Assembly (NCBI GenBank): GCA_028015205.1 | Contig: CM051519.1 | Span: forward strand, 85,643,539 to 85,707,538 | Source: Mytilisepta virgata | Lineage: Eukaryota > Mollusca > Bivalvia > Mytilida > Mytilidae | DNA length: 64,000 bases | Direction of reading: 5' to 3' | Part shown: positions 8,959 through 19,805 of the stretch, in pieces | How the letters are laid out: every line of letters begins with the position of its first letter | How positions within the stretch are numbered: the stretch's first letter is position 1 | Notes under the pieces: generated by a model | What the model was told of the DNA's origin: nothing | Seen by the model: only the letters and a program-made list of their open reading frames with translations | Databases searched by the model: none | Made by a program: the position numbers and the translations under genes

Positions 8959-10458
8959 TTACTGTCTTGAAATGACCTTAATAAAATATGGTTTTGGTCT
9001 ACATATAAGGCCGAATAATCCTTCAAAATCCGGTTCCGATGTTATGCTTATCCTACATTTCTGAAGCATGTTTACGACAATTAGAAATAATTCCATCTTG
9101 GCCAGAAAATCACCAGGACAACGTCTTCGACCAATACTAAATGTTAATAATTCTTCGGCAACCGAAGGTATAATTTGTAGATTATCATTTAGGAATCTTT
9201 CTGGCAAGAATACTTCTGGATTTTTCCAGATCAACGAATCCCTGGTAATTGCATAAAAGTTACAAAGAACAACAGTTCCCTTTCTGATCTTATAATTTCT
9301 TAGTAAAGTATCTTTCGACGTAGCATGTGGAATTCCAATACACACTGCTGGTGACATTCTCTGGATTTCAAGAATCGTTGATTCCGTATAAGGCAATTTG
9401 CCCATATCTTCTAACGTTACTTTTCTAGTGCCTATGACGTTTTCAATTTCATTTTGAATTTTCGTCTGAACATCTGTGTAGTGAGCAATGTAGAGAATTA
9501 TCCATTCTAACGTTGATGAAGTTGTAGTCAAACCCCCTTCAACAAAATCCTGAAGTATTGAAAATATATCGGCGCTTGTTATCCCGTGATATTTCTTAGT
9601 GTCTTTAGTATATTTGCCTTCTGCTTGAATGAGGCCATCTGTTAAATCACGGAGGTGATTTTCATCGTAAGTTTGCCTGTGCTCTTTGACAACTTCTGCA
9701 GTGGAATCATGGAAAGTATGTAAAATTTCTACGAACCTATTTGCTGTTTTTGGAATAAGATATCTAAGCCACGGCATCACATCTATGGGATTTCCAGCGC
9801 CTGCGAATTCCTCTATTGTTTTGGTGTTTTGCATTAGAAATTTAAAGACATTGTCATTTCTGCAGTTTTTATCCATACCGTAGCACAATTGATAAATAAC
9901 ACTACCTATGACCAGAAGAATCTCTTCATGAGGGTTGAATGGTTTTTGATTCATAGAGAGAAAGTTGTGGACTAATTCCTCAGCAGCCCTAATTATGGTC
10001 TGTTCCGTTGAAGGTCTCTTGGATGACGCAAATTCTCTAAGAACGCTTGAAGCTATTTTGCTATGCAAACGCCATCTTGGATTGTAGGATCCGAAAGCAA
10101 GACCTCTCATATTATTTACCACTTTACTAGAGAAAAATCCAGGTCTGTCAGAAAAAATTTCGGATTGTTTCAGTAATGCCTCACACATGGCCCTTCGACT
10201 GTTTAGGACAATAGTTTGCCAGCTTCCCATTCTTATTTGAAAAATGTCACCATATTTCCTAGAGATCTGCAAGAATTCTAAAGACGGATTCTTTCCAAGT
10301 AATGGAAGATGTCCTACTATTGGAAATCCCCATGGTCCTGGTGGTTTGTCCCTTCGATAATGAATTCTTCGGATAAGTTCCAGCATGACCAACGTAAATA
10401 TGAAAACAAAAATTGTTCTTACACTTAAGTAATCAAAATAGAACCCTTTGCTCTCCAT
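8959..10458 (-). CDS. Cytochrome P450, CYP2-like, microsomal
   Basis: A haem monooxygenase of 499 aa from the ATG at 10458 (MESKGFYF). The open frame continues upstream to 10527, but only from a GTG. An N-terminal hydrophobic anchor (about 11-30) precedes basic residues and the PPGP hinge (39-42), which points to ER membrane insertion. Later come the I-helix GGLTTTSST (about residue 300), the K-helix EIQR as ExxR, PERF, and the haem loop FSIGRRRCPG with axial Cys447. The length is normal for the family. The I-helix lacks the usual acidic residue in the AGxD/ETT motif (Thr instead). CYP2-clan placement rests on PPGPWGFPIVGHL and overall pattern. The substrate is unknown. The whole coding region is uninterrupted, unlike the multi-exon vertebrate CYP2 genes. 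It converges with the GPCR gene. Confidence 0.9.
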   Translation of the reverse strand: MESKGFYFDYLSVRTIFVFIFTLVMLELIRRIHYRRDKPPGPWGFPIVGHLPLLGKNPSLEFLQISRKYGDIFQIRMGSWQTIVLNSRRAMCEALLKQSEIFSDRPGFFSSKVVNNMRGLAFGSYNPRWRLHSKIASSVLREFASSKRPSTEQTIIRAAEELVHNFLSMNQKPFNPHEEILLVIGSVIYQLCYGMDKNCRNDNVFKFLMQNTKTIEEFAGAGNPIDVMPWLRYLIPKTANRFVEILHTFHDSTAEVVKEHRQTYDENHLRDLTDGLIQAEGKYTKDTKKYHGITSADIFSILQDFVEGGLTTTSSTLEWIILYIAHYTDVQTKIQNEIENVIGTRKVTLEDMGKLPYTESTILEIQRMSPAVCIGIPHATSKDTLLRNYKIRKGTVVLCNFYAITRDSLIWKNPEVFLPERFLNDNLQIIPSVAEELLTFSIGRRRCPGDFLAKMELFLIVVNMLQKCRISITSEPDFEGLFGLICRPKPYFIKVISRQ

Positions 10459-10529
10459 GTGTATAAAAAATCTGCACGTATTCACAAGGTGACGATAATA
10501 TGTATAAGTGACCTTCACCACATTCACAC

Positions 10530-11842
10530 AACACTACTTATCTAGAAATATTAGAACACATCGTACTTAATTTTCTATTAATAGAACTGTACAGTACCTG
10601 TAAATATCATGTTTAGGCAAGGACCATTCATCTTTTGTGGGGCAGGGGGCACGCGTTTTTTTGTGGTATTCAAATTTTTTTTTTCAACAAAAATTTGGAC
10701 CAAAATATTTTTTCGGTATCGAGCAGGAGCGAGATATTTTTTTTCAACTCATTTCAACAACAATTTTTTTATGAACTTTTTTAAAAAAATTTTGCTAACA
10801 TTTTACTAGCACCACTTAACTTGTAGAACATATGAGAAAGGAAATATTGTCCATAAACATTTGACTTCTTAGTATGTGCTGCATTTGAAATAATATATTT
10901 GAAAAAAGCTATATCGTTTATCATATAACCCATTTAAGATTTTGAGTGTTTTTTGAATGGAACACATTTATTATCTTGTTGGATCATTGAATCGCCGCTA
11001 GGTAAATTTGTTTAGATTTTTTATACATATAAGTCGCTGTCCTTCAACCGATTTATATGTATGGCCTGGCACTAGATCATTATTATTCTAGTCTTTTTAA
11101 GATGTTTGAAATTAATACCTAGTTGTCAGATAACAACAATCATTCTCATTTTAGCTTGCCCAGACCACAGGTGTTATATTGCCACCACCTGATATCTGCC
11201 AACGGTGTCGCTCATAAACGTTTGTTTTAATCATTACCTCTGAAACAACTGAGCAAATTGAAACCACACTTTGGTGGTTTCCTTTCGAAATTTTTTAGGG
11301 GACCAGACATCGAACAATTTGGCCACCATTACTTAAAAAACAGAAAATCAGCAAAATATCTAAAACTCATCTCTGAAACTAAATGGTCAGGAGGGACTTA
11401 ACTTTGATGAATGGTTTTTGAATGAAGTCTCACTAACAATTACACCATATTATTATAATTTAATGTAACAAAATACAAAAGCATGCAAATGATACATGTA
11501 GCACATACACGTCTCAGAAATTCAAAAACTCTCAACGCTGGGGAAAAAGTTAACATTGATAAATCTCCTACTTTAGAGGGAAGTCGAACCTTTTCCTCAA
11601 AAATGCTGAAATTTCTTTTAAAATTATAAGTCCCACCCTTAATTCCTCAAATTCTTTAACATTCTTTGTAAATTTACAAAAATCTCAATCTTAACTGGGG
11701 TATGTTCGGATTGATCACGTGTATGTTTTAAAGAGCTCATTCATTTCTAGGATATAATAAACAATTTACTGTTCAAGTATGCATATAAATCTGTGGTTGA
11801 AACCAATATTTTGGCAATTCACTTACTGAATAGGTAAAACTA
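10530..11842. other. Intergenic with repeat-like segments
   Basis: No gene seen. The block at 10609-10660 resembles, inverted, a block near 13845-13890, so both are probably ends of one dispersed repeat. 11155-11440 has the phrasing of a common bivalve repeat ('ctgaaacaactgagcaaattgaaacc', low certainty). Confidence 0.4.
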
Positions 11843-12011
11843 ATAGGTTCTCACACGAGTTCAAAATGAAGACTGGGAAATCTTCAACGAGTTTTTAAAA
11901 TTTACGTCTTTCCCGAGTGGAGCGCAGCGGAACGAGGGCAAAGATGCTGAGTTTTAAAAACGAGTTGAAGATTTTCCAGTCCTTCATTTTTAAACGAGTG
12001 TAAGTACCTAT
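11843..12011. mobile_element. Palindromic foldback/MITE-like element
   Basis: The left arm (11843-11900) and right arm (11951-12011) are inverted copies. They share 'tttttaaaa/ttttaaaaa', 'cttcaacgag/ctcgttgaag' and 'atgaag/cttcat' in order, around a ~50-nt centre rich in 'gagtggagcgcagcgg'. There is no coding capacity. The open frame at 11895-12110 lies across it and is not a gene. Confidence 0.65.
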
Positions 12012-15000
12012 TTCTTCGGTAAAAACATGGGTTTTAGGCCTCACACACCTATGTATTTTCAGTATGAACAAGCGAAAAGGTATAGTAACGTTACGTTTGA
12101 TTTTGGTCAAGAGTCACAATAAACGAATGTATTACGGATTGTCATTGGACGTCATACCCAGTGAAGACGAGCGCACGTGAAGTCGTCTTCACTCGGTCGT
12201 CTCAACTCGAAAACGGCCATTTACGGAAGAATAAGTATATCATTTGTTTGAAGTGCCACAACGCACTTAAAAATGGACAAAATTTCACAGAAACGACTCA
12301 TTGAAGGGTCATATATATCGCAACACACCCATAAGCGCTAGAAAACAGGACTGTGCCTAGTTTTTCCTTTTCTGCTTGATAAAAAATTATTCAAGGCGTG
12401 TTACGGCAGTAACATATATTTCTGTGATATAGGTCCAACTCCGCTATTTTAAAAATGTGTTGCCATCACTCGGCGTACATCGTCTCTCGTTTTTAGCTCC
12501 TTGAGAACCACTGACCAAACTTGGCAGAGATGTTTTTTATAAGGTCCTTTCCAAGTATTTTTTAATTTGGTGACGATTAATCAAGAAATATGGCCACCGG
12601 AGCAAGGTTCTAATATTTTATTGGCTAAACATTGGAAAATCAGGGTTAGAGTTAGATTTTCCCAATTTAACACAAACAATGCAAATATGTTTCTAGAAAG
12701 GTTCTTAAAATGTGTTAATACTTTGGTGATGATCGGAAATCCAAGATGACTGCCAGCAAATGAATTGATTAAAGTTGGACCCTATGGGAAAATGTTTTGA
12801 AAAATCCTGTTCTGAAAAAAAATTCAAAATAACTATGAAGATACAAATAATTCTTGCTTCTTTGTTCCATTCTACCAGAAAACTATTTATAGGTTATTTG
12901 GTTAAAGGCTATTTTATTGGTTAAATTTCCTACATCATCTTCTCTGAAAAGACTTTTTCTCATGGGATTTAAAATTGTCATGAATGATCCGGCATTGCAA
13001 GGTACTATCCAAGAGTTTTTTCTTTGTTACTTTTTCAAATACTTACTTAAAAATGACCATAGTTGTTACTCTTGTAACATTGACACCAAATTTTAACTTA
13101 GATGTCAAATAAAATCCAGGTGAGCAATATAGGCTCCTGTGAGCCTCTAATTTTACCCATAGTAGCTGGGTTGGACCTACATCAGGGAAATAGACTAATG
13201 TGGTCTCCTTGACACTTACCCTATATCTTTTCTTTTTTATATATTTCGCCTTGAAATATTGAAAGTGAAAGCAGAAAAGTGAGAAACTAGGTCCAGTGGT
13301 TGACTGACTGTGAAATAAAACTTGTATATGAATTTCAAATGCTGAATTATGATCGTGCGTATCAAAGGTATGATATTTTATGAGTCGTATACAGTTGAAC
13401 TAAATATGAAAAGATATCAGTGTTATGTGAACAGCATAGCTGCCAATTAAAAACAATTAGCATGGCATCTTTATGTTGTTTTATACTTGTACATTACTTA
13501 TACGACATTTTGCAGAAGAAAATTTAATCATATATTTAATAATATGAATTATTTCCTTAAATATATCTGTCCTCTTCATGTCGTTTTTATATCCAGCATA
13601 ATACTCAAACAGATCCATTTGTATTTTGGAAATGTTATTTGTGACCATAAAACATAGATAAAGTTCCATTTTGGTGTATTTAGTTTTTGTAAATTAAGCC
13701 CTAAACTTGTTTATTCTTCATTTATTTTTACTTTTTTCAGGAAACAAACACTTTTCTTTCAATTATAACAACAACAAAAAAACATTTTTTTTTGCCTTAT
13801 TTTCGAATCAAATTATTTTTTTCCAAAAAATCTGGAATCAAACATTTAAAAAAAACCATGTCCCAGCCCCTTCCGCAAAAGATGAATGATCGGTGCCTAA
13901 GATGTTGAACACGTCTGTTAGATTGTTAATCAAAACTAATGCGGCGCTTACATAAGTTCAGAATAGTACTGTAACAGGCGGTACCGGCATCTATGTGTTA
14001 CCGTTCCGGCTGAATACCAAAGGATCTAGATTACCATGAAACCAAAGCCAAATAAACAACCGACGACGGACGCCAAGTGTGCTAAATGAACCAACTCTAT
14101 ATTCATTGGTAATCCATATTCCTAGTTCGTTCCACTGTGATCAGCTATGTTATATTGTTTGGCAATAAGACAAAAAGAATTTCTCATATTTTATATCAAC
14201 AGAACATCAGGTATAATAAGGACTAAAACAAGAAAACAAATGTAAACCTTATCAAAAGCACCAAAACTTTCGTATCAAAAATAACAAATAAAAGTGGCGG
14301 TTTTAATTTGAGAGTACTGGCAAGGTGAATTCAAAAGAACATACTGTGGCAACTTAACGTTTTTACCCTATCTAAAGCCATTGTTAATTTTATTACAAAA
14401 GTTTATTATAATTTTACAAACACATTCCGAAAGTGAAAATAAATCCGATACGGTTCTTTCGATCCTTTTCAAAAGGTTGTATAACCTAAATGGTATACCG
14501 TACTTACGTTATTAATTAAAATTAAAATTTAAAGAGATATATCTGAATCAAAAAATAACTTTCAAAAATAGTAAAGTCTAGACATAAAATTTAAAACTTA
14601 TTAAATATAGAAAACATTCCTTAGAATTAATCATATATATCTGATATCAAAATAAGTGTTTAAATTCATACTTCTTCATATATTTGACGTAAGCATAAAA
14701 TTAAACAAATGTCACATTGAAAATCTTTAAAATAAAGGGGAGATAATTATAATTTTTTTAATTGAATAAACCAAAAACCGCCACACTCCTCCCCCGTCAG
14801 AACAAGCATTATTTAAAAATGATTTGTTCTTTAAACAAAAAATTAAATTAATGAGTGTATATTATATATATATATATATAAAACAACAACAGCAGGCAAT
14901 GCCTTACCCCCAATAATGTTCTTATTGTCCTTTTCACCATCGTTTCACACGTCCCTTTACATTCATGTTATTATCAAAGTCTATATATCCCCCCCCCCCC

Positions 15001-15052
15001 TGCATACGGACAAAGATGATGAAGCATCAGCAATATTGTCAAATGTAACATC
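12012..15052. other. Intergenic, repeat-like, no gene recognised
   Basis: 12490-13150 looks like one dispersed repeat, running from 'ctccttgagaaccactgacc' to 'ggctcctgtgagcctctaa'; this phrasing is common in bivalve genomes. Other contents are a (TA)n run at about 14858-14880 and a poly-C run near 14990. No domain is seen in any frame. Confidence 0.4.
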
Positions 15053-15147
15053 ATGATCTCTAGAGTATTGTTCTCTCTCTTTTCTGGCGGCATCTCTCGC
15101 GTCAGTGTTGATCTTATCATATCGCCTTGCTTGAATGTCTCCAGGAT

Positions 15148-15432
15148 TCATGTAGTATTTGCTGTGTTCATCCCCTTTCCTGATTTCAGCATTTTAACGT
15201 CAGTGTCGGACATCTTGTGGTGTTGTCTTAAATGTCCTGTGGCGAAGCATCGTTCTAGGAACTTCATACCACATCCCCTTGAACAACAGTAGAAGATTTT
15301 GATAAACTGCGATGGAATTTCCTTCAATGATTCATACACTTTCCATGGGAAGTAAAGAGAAGGCCAAGGTTCCCTTTCAGAATCATCTGAACAATCAGTA
15401 ATGACAAAGCGTGCCACAGATATATTTGACAT
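15148..15432 (-). CDS. Hypothetical short protein, possible zinc-finger exon
   Basis: A 94-aa open frame from an ATG at 15432. The acceptor 'tatattacag' ends one nucleotide before the ATG, so it may be the start of a real coding exon. It contains an acidic stretch (DCSDDSERE) and, near residues 50-72, CCSRGCGMKF followed by GHLRQHH. This spacing loosely resembles a C2H2 finger with a longer linker. I do not recognise a family. Its closeness to a Penelope-like remnant on the other strand means it could also be repeat-derived. Confidence 0.35.
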   Translation of the reverse strand: MSNISVARFVITDCSDDSEREPWPSLYFPWKVYESLKEIPSQFIKIFYCCSRGCGMKFLERCFATGHLRQHHKMSDTDVKMLKSGKGMNTANTT

Positions 15433-15499
15433 TCTGTAATATACATGATATATAAATACAAATAAAAATTTATGAAAAATATATTTTCTTCCTGGGCAA

Positions 15500-15863
15500 A
15501 ACACTACCAGGGTTTATATATTTTTGCCCTGACAACAAATACATAATTCAAAATGGGTATATCTGTACCGATAATAGTTTGGTTTACGCAATCGTCTGTA
15601 CGAATTGTGATGAGGTATACATCGGAGAGACATGTCGTCGCCTTGGTAACCGCTTTTCAGAACACTTGCGTTCTATAAAGAATGGAACTGATTGTCCAGT
15701 TGGCAATCACTTTCGATTGCCTGGTCACAGCTCGTCAGACGTCCGCGTAACCGTTTTAAGAACAGTTAACGGAGGAAGACAATACAGACAACGCCTTGAG
15801 CAGAAAATAATTTTTGGCCTTGGGACACTCCGACCCCGTGGAATTAATGTAAAAAATTCTTAA
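15500..15863 (+). pseudogene. GIY-YIG endonuclease end of a Penelope-like element
   Basis: The open frame encodes a GIY-YIG-type nuclease module: LVYAIVCTNCDEVYIGE carries the paired motifs (VYA...YIG), followed by a basic RLGNRFSEHLRS helix and a conserved Glu in RLEQKIIFGL. A Cys pair precedes it. This arrangement is typical of the C-terminal endonuclease of Penelope-like retroelements, which cuts target DNA. No reverse transcriptase lies upstream, so it is a 5'-truncated copy. It has no ATG of its own (first possible start is TTG at 15579). Confidence 0.8.
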
Positions 15864-16325
15864 TTTCAATTCATTTACTAAGTATGCACACTAACGTTTT
15901 GCTCTACAGTTATCTTATATGGTACATTTTCTATACATCACAACGTCAAATATATTATTTTTACTTATTTTTACTATATAGTTTTACTATCTACCTTGCC
16001 ATTTATGTATTTTCTATGAATTACTTTTTACTGATGACACCCACGTCAAAAACAATTTTTTGTTTTTGTTTACATTTTATGTATGGACTCAGTCTTGCTC
16101 TGGATTTCAAAGAGTCAACACCTTTCTATTTTTATTTTTTACATACTCGTGATCAAGACCATATTGGTCGAAACGTTGAGTATTTTTAACTTTTTAGTTT
16201 GTTGTTGTTTTTTTTGCGATTTTATATTTGGTTTTGTTCGACTTGTGTATTTCATACATTTTAGTCGTTTTACGCCCCTTTTGACAGCTCACCATTTCCA
16301 TTTATTTTTCTTGTTATTTATATAT
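15864..16325 (+). mobile_element. 3' region of Penelope-like element, copy 1
   Basis: The segment 16086-16320 recurs in inverse orientation at 62700-62935, and its last part at about 26875-26970. All copies lose similarity after 'ccatttccatttattttt', which marks the element's 3' boundary. It holds a hairpin GACC-atatt-GGTC followed by GAAAC, resembling stem II and box of a hammerhead. Confidence 0.65.
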
Positions 16326-17350
16326 TTTTGTTTTTTAAAAATTTTGATTTTGCTTCTAATAATGTCTTTTCAGAATCTACTGGTGATAAATTGTGATGCG
16401 TTCTCGAATGCCTTGACAAATCAGTTCTACGTGCAAAACTGTCATTGCACTTGAAACAAAAAGTGACTTTGTATGAGCAATTTAAATTCTTTTCCAATGT
16501 TTGATGTATGTGTTGTAACTGTTAATGTGACGTGCAGAACAACCAGGCACCTCGCACCATGCATTCGTCTGGCCATGCTTGTCTTACATCATCATCTAAT
16601 GTTAACTGTTCTCTCTCATCAAGTCCTATATCTAAATTAAAATTATCTCCCCTTTATTTATATTTAATCACAACACATACTTTATATTTATTACAAAAAT
16701 GCACGAAAACAGATATAACGTTTATATAGATTTAATTTGCTTTGTAATAATCGAGTAGTTAATGTTTGTAAACAACCTTTGACAAAAGCGCGCGAAAATT
16801 AGCATAATATATTGGCTACAGGTCACAAAATTTGTATATCCATTATTGCCGATTATGTCTCAAGCTGCGTACTCGTGGAAAACTTTTCGTCACAGAATTT
16901 TGCGAACTCTAACTGGTTCCATATCAGTTTACTGTGTGTTTTTATCATGCAATTTAGGATTTTCCTCCGTGCATAGAAAACATTAATACACCGAAGGAAT
17001 GCAATGAATTTGACAGTACTATCTCTAATATATATTAGAGATAGATTAATCTTAAACACAATATCGGTCACGACTAAAATAGCATGTTGAAGTTTTCTGC
17101 TTTATTCTACTTTGGAATCATACGCTATGTCGGTAATTACAGACTTTATTATTAAATTATATTATTTATTCCATTATTAACTGCCGTTCAGATTTGAGTA
17201 ATATAAATAAAATTGACATTTAGAGAAACCTGATTTGTTTTTGTTTTGATCAGATTCTTGGGAAAGCAATTTCTTTTTACCTAGATTTCTACAACATAAA
17301 TAAAACTGGGTTATTGGAATGCCTGACGATAATTTTCAATAAGAGGGATA
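16326..17350. other. Intergenic, no gene recognised
   Basis: AT-rich. There is an AATAAA-like stretch near 17207. No domain is seen in the short open frames. Confidence 0.4.
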
Positions 17351-17541
17351 CATAGGCGCGGATCCAGGATTTGACGTTTGGGGGAGGGGGCTGAAGTGTT
17401 GGTAATGTTTGATAGCGCCGAGCGGAGCGAGGCGAAAAATGTTTTGGACGATTTTATGATAAAAATTCATATGAATTGTCAGAAACGTCGCTTTTTATGG
17501 GGTACGCGCCGGGTGCGCCCCCGTCTGAATCTGTGCCTGGT
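17351..17541. mobile_element. MITE-like repeat with inverted ends
   Basis: It starts with 'ataggcgcggatccagg' and ends with 'ctgaatctgtgcctgg', which are imperfect inverted repeats. The inside has 'gccgagcggagcgaggcg'. Short elements starting with 'gcgcggatccagg' are widespread in marine invertebrates (recall). Confidence 0.55.
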
Positions 17542-18340
17542 ACATTTTTATTATTTAAAAAAAAAATGTAACCGTCGTGAAAAACTAGTAAGCACACAAG
17601 CAGTGAGACACCCACCATGATACCAGTTTTGGTGCCCGAATCAACAAAGTACAAAGGGTCTGTAGTACTTAAGATCAACAGATGTAGAAAGAATTAATAT
17701 CACAATTCTAAGTTCTGAAAGAAATTACTATAGACTTTTTATGTATTTATGAAAATAATGAATATTATGGAGAAACACTAATTGCGACCGGCCTAAAAAA
17801 ATGAAAGAAAAAAAGAAAAATAACTTCTATATAAGCATTGGTTGTAAACATTTCAACAAAATTATCAATACGCACTGGAGGAAAAATTAAGAGACCTTCT
17901 ATAAAAGCACTGGATGTACACATTTAAAAACAAATAGTCAAAGTTCAATTAACGGGTACATGTGGAGAAAGGAAATACGACACAGTAATCAAGATTTAAC
18001 ATAGACTTTCGCTCAGTCAGTTGCGAGATTTTCTCCATGTAGAAGCGGCTATATTTTAACTGAATTTCCCTCCAGCATAACCAAGTTAGGTGACAATGTA
18101 ATTTATTACATACCTTTGCTTGTGGACTCCACGTGCTTGAGGGTATCACTAGCTCAGCTGATAGTACATGTATTTCGATACCAGCCCGAAATTGATTAAA
18201 GTATTAAATTTTGTGAAAACTAAGTAGTATTTTCCCTCTTGCTTAGCTCGTTCATTTGTTGGTTTCACTTTTACATTTTAGCCATTTTGGGTTTTTGAAA
18301 CTTTATTTTTATTATTCTGGATTATTTTTTTGGTTTTCAA
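17542..18340. other. Intergenic, no gene recognised
   Basis: Short open frames only, with no domain or splice context that I trust. Confidence 0.4.
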
Positions 18341-18355
18341 CAATGCAGAACTCGA

Positions 18356-18401
18356 GCACAACTGATGAGTGGAAAATCAACGAAATATACACGTCTTGTG
18401 C
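18356..18401 (+). ncRNA. Hammerhead-ribozyme-like motif, copy 2 (core intact)
   Basis: All core elements of a type I hammerhead are present. Stem I is GCACAA (18356-18361) pairing perfectly with TTGTGC (18396-18401). CTGATGA is at 18362-18368. Stem II is GTGG (18369-18372), loop AAAAT, CAAC (18378-18381), with one mismatch. GAAA is at 18382-18385. A very short stem III with loop follows, then the cleavage triplet GTC (18393-18395). Minimal stem III hammerheads are known from Penelope-like elements and metazoan retrozymes. Activity is inferred, not shown. Confidence 0.6.
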
Positions 18402-18409
18402 ACCAAAAT

Positions 18410-19412
18410 TGGTATCATAGAATTTATTCCAAAACCTTTTTATGGTATCTGAAAAAAAAATTATGATGACTGTTTTTCAAAATATTTAAAAAAAAAAATA
18501 TTCAGGAACATTTATATGTTTAAAAAAATCTGAAAATTATTTTTTCTCCAATATTAGTCACTATTTTGTAGATCTATTGGAAAAAATTCTCAAGAACATG
18601 TATTTACTACCTTGAATTTTATGTAAAATATAAGCAATGAAAGAAAGTTAACTCCGAATCATTCAGCATCGTTATAAACCCCAATCTCTCATAAACTTGT
18701 TAAATCTTCTTGAGGACTTCTTTTAACATAATCTTCAGCTTACATATTCTTTAAGATTTACATTGCTCATTCTATACTTGACAAAAGCAAGATTATTGAT
18801 AAACTGAAAGTTGATCAAAGATTTGGAAGAAGGAGAGATACACGGGCTTCATTTTTTACCCCTAACCAAGCAGGTCGAAATTTTTTCAAATCTTTTGCAA
18901 TTAATTGCAAAAAATCCAAAATCAAACTAATAATAATGATAATTTTAGACCTCATCCTTCCTTTAGGAAAAATGTTTAAACATATATTTTAGTGTTATAA
19001 TTTACTGTTTTGAAATGTTAAATAATTTGGTAACTTAGATGTTATGTTACAATTTAGATTTACACATTTGTGGCCGTTAGAGCTGCTCACAAGGCACAGT
19101 TTGTATTGTAGAAATGTGGCATAGAGATTATTATCATAAAATTGTTAGTGCTAGCGCTGAGTGATGTTCCCTGTTGGTGAACTATAGTCCACGTAGTCAC
19201 CAGTTTTTTAGTTAGTTTCGTTGTAAGTTATTAAAGTGATACATAAACTTATTTTGTTATAAAAGTGGGAACATTTTGGAAATTAAGGATGATTTCCCTA
19301 AAGAATATTACTGATTTTAAAAATTTTTGTATCATTTTATCATTTGAATCTGTTTACATAGTTTTATTTTATCATTTCAGTTTTCCTGGGGTATTGCTGA
19401 TGAAACGTAATT
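18410..19412. other. Intergenic, no gene recognised
   Basis: AT-rich with A/T homopolymers; no gene or clear repeat identified. Confidence 0.35.
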
Positions 19413-19805
19413 AAGGTAGGAGGTACCTAATTTTTTCATATTTCATATTTTTTTTTAAAATGTGCGTGCAACTAGAGTATGTTGAACTGTATCTGAATAT
19501 AAAAACATAATGTCTGTCACTTTAATACTTCCCGAAGTTTCATGTGTTGGCAAAAAAAAATATGTAAATGCATATTCTGCGCGTCTATATCGCTCCAAAA
19601 AGTCAAATATTTTATTTTTAAATTATGATTTCCCAAAATTCTGTCTCTAGAATTTATTTTTAAATGATACATTATTTCCATTGACATTATCTTTTTATTG
19701 ATATAAATTTTATTAGGGGTCACCAGATTCGTTTTGTCTATACTAAATTGATTAAACTATTTGTACAGTGAAACATGAGTCACGACGTCACGATGAAAAA
19801 TGATC
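19413..19805. mobile_element. Left part of a dispersed TIR element, copy A
   Basis: It opens with 'aaggtaggaggtacctaa', the inverted counterpart of 'ttaggtacctcgagcctacc' at 35315-35336. From about 19448 it matches 34646-34980 (shared 'gttgaactg', 'aaattatgatt', 'ttattaggggtca', 'tgtacagtgaaa'). The open frame at 19517-19723 lies inside and is not a gene. Confidence 0.6.

Noticed and set aside
10459..10527. Longer N-terminus of the P450
   Set aside because: It would need a GTG start; the ATG at 10458 gives a normal anchor and the usual family length.
16020..16050. CTGATGA near 16025 as a hammerhead core
   Set aside because: No stem II or GAAA box at the right distance.
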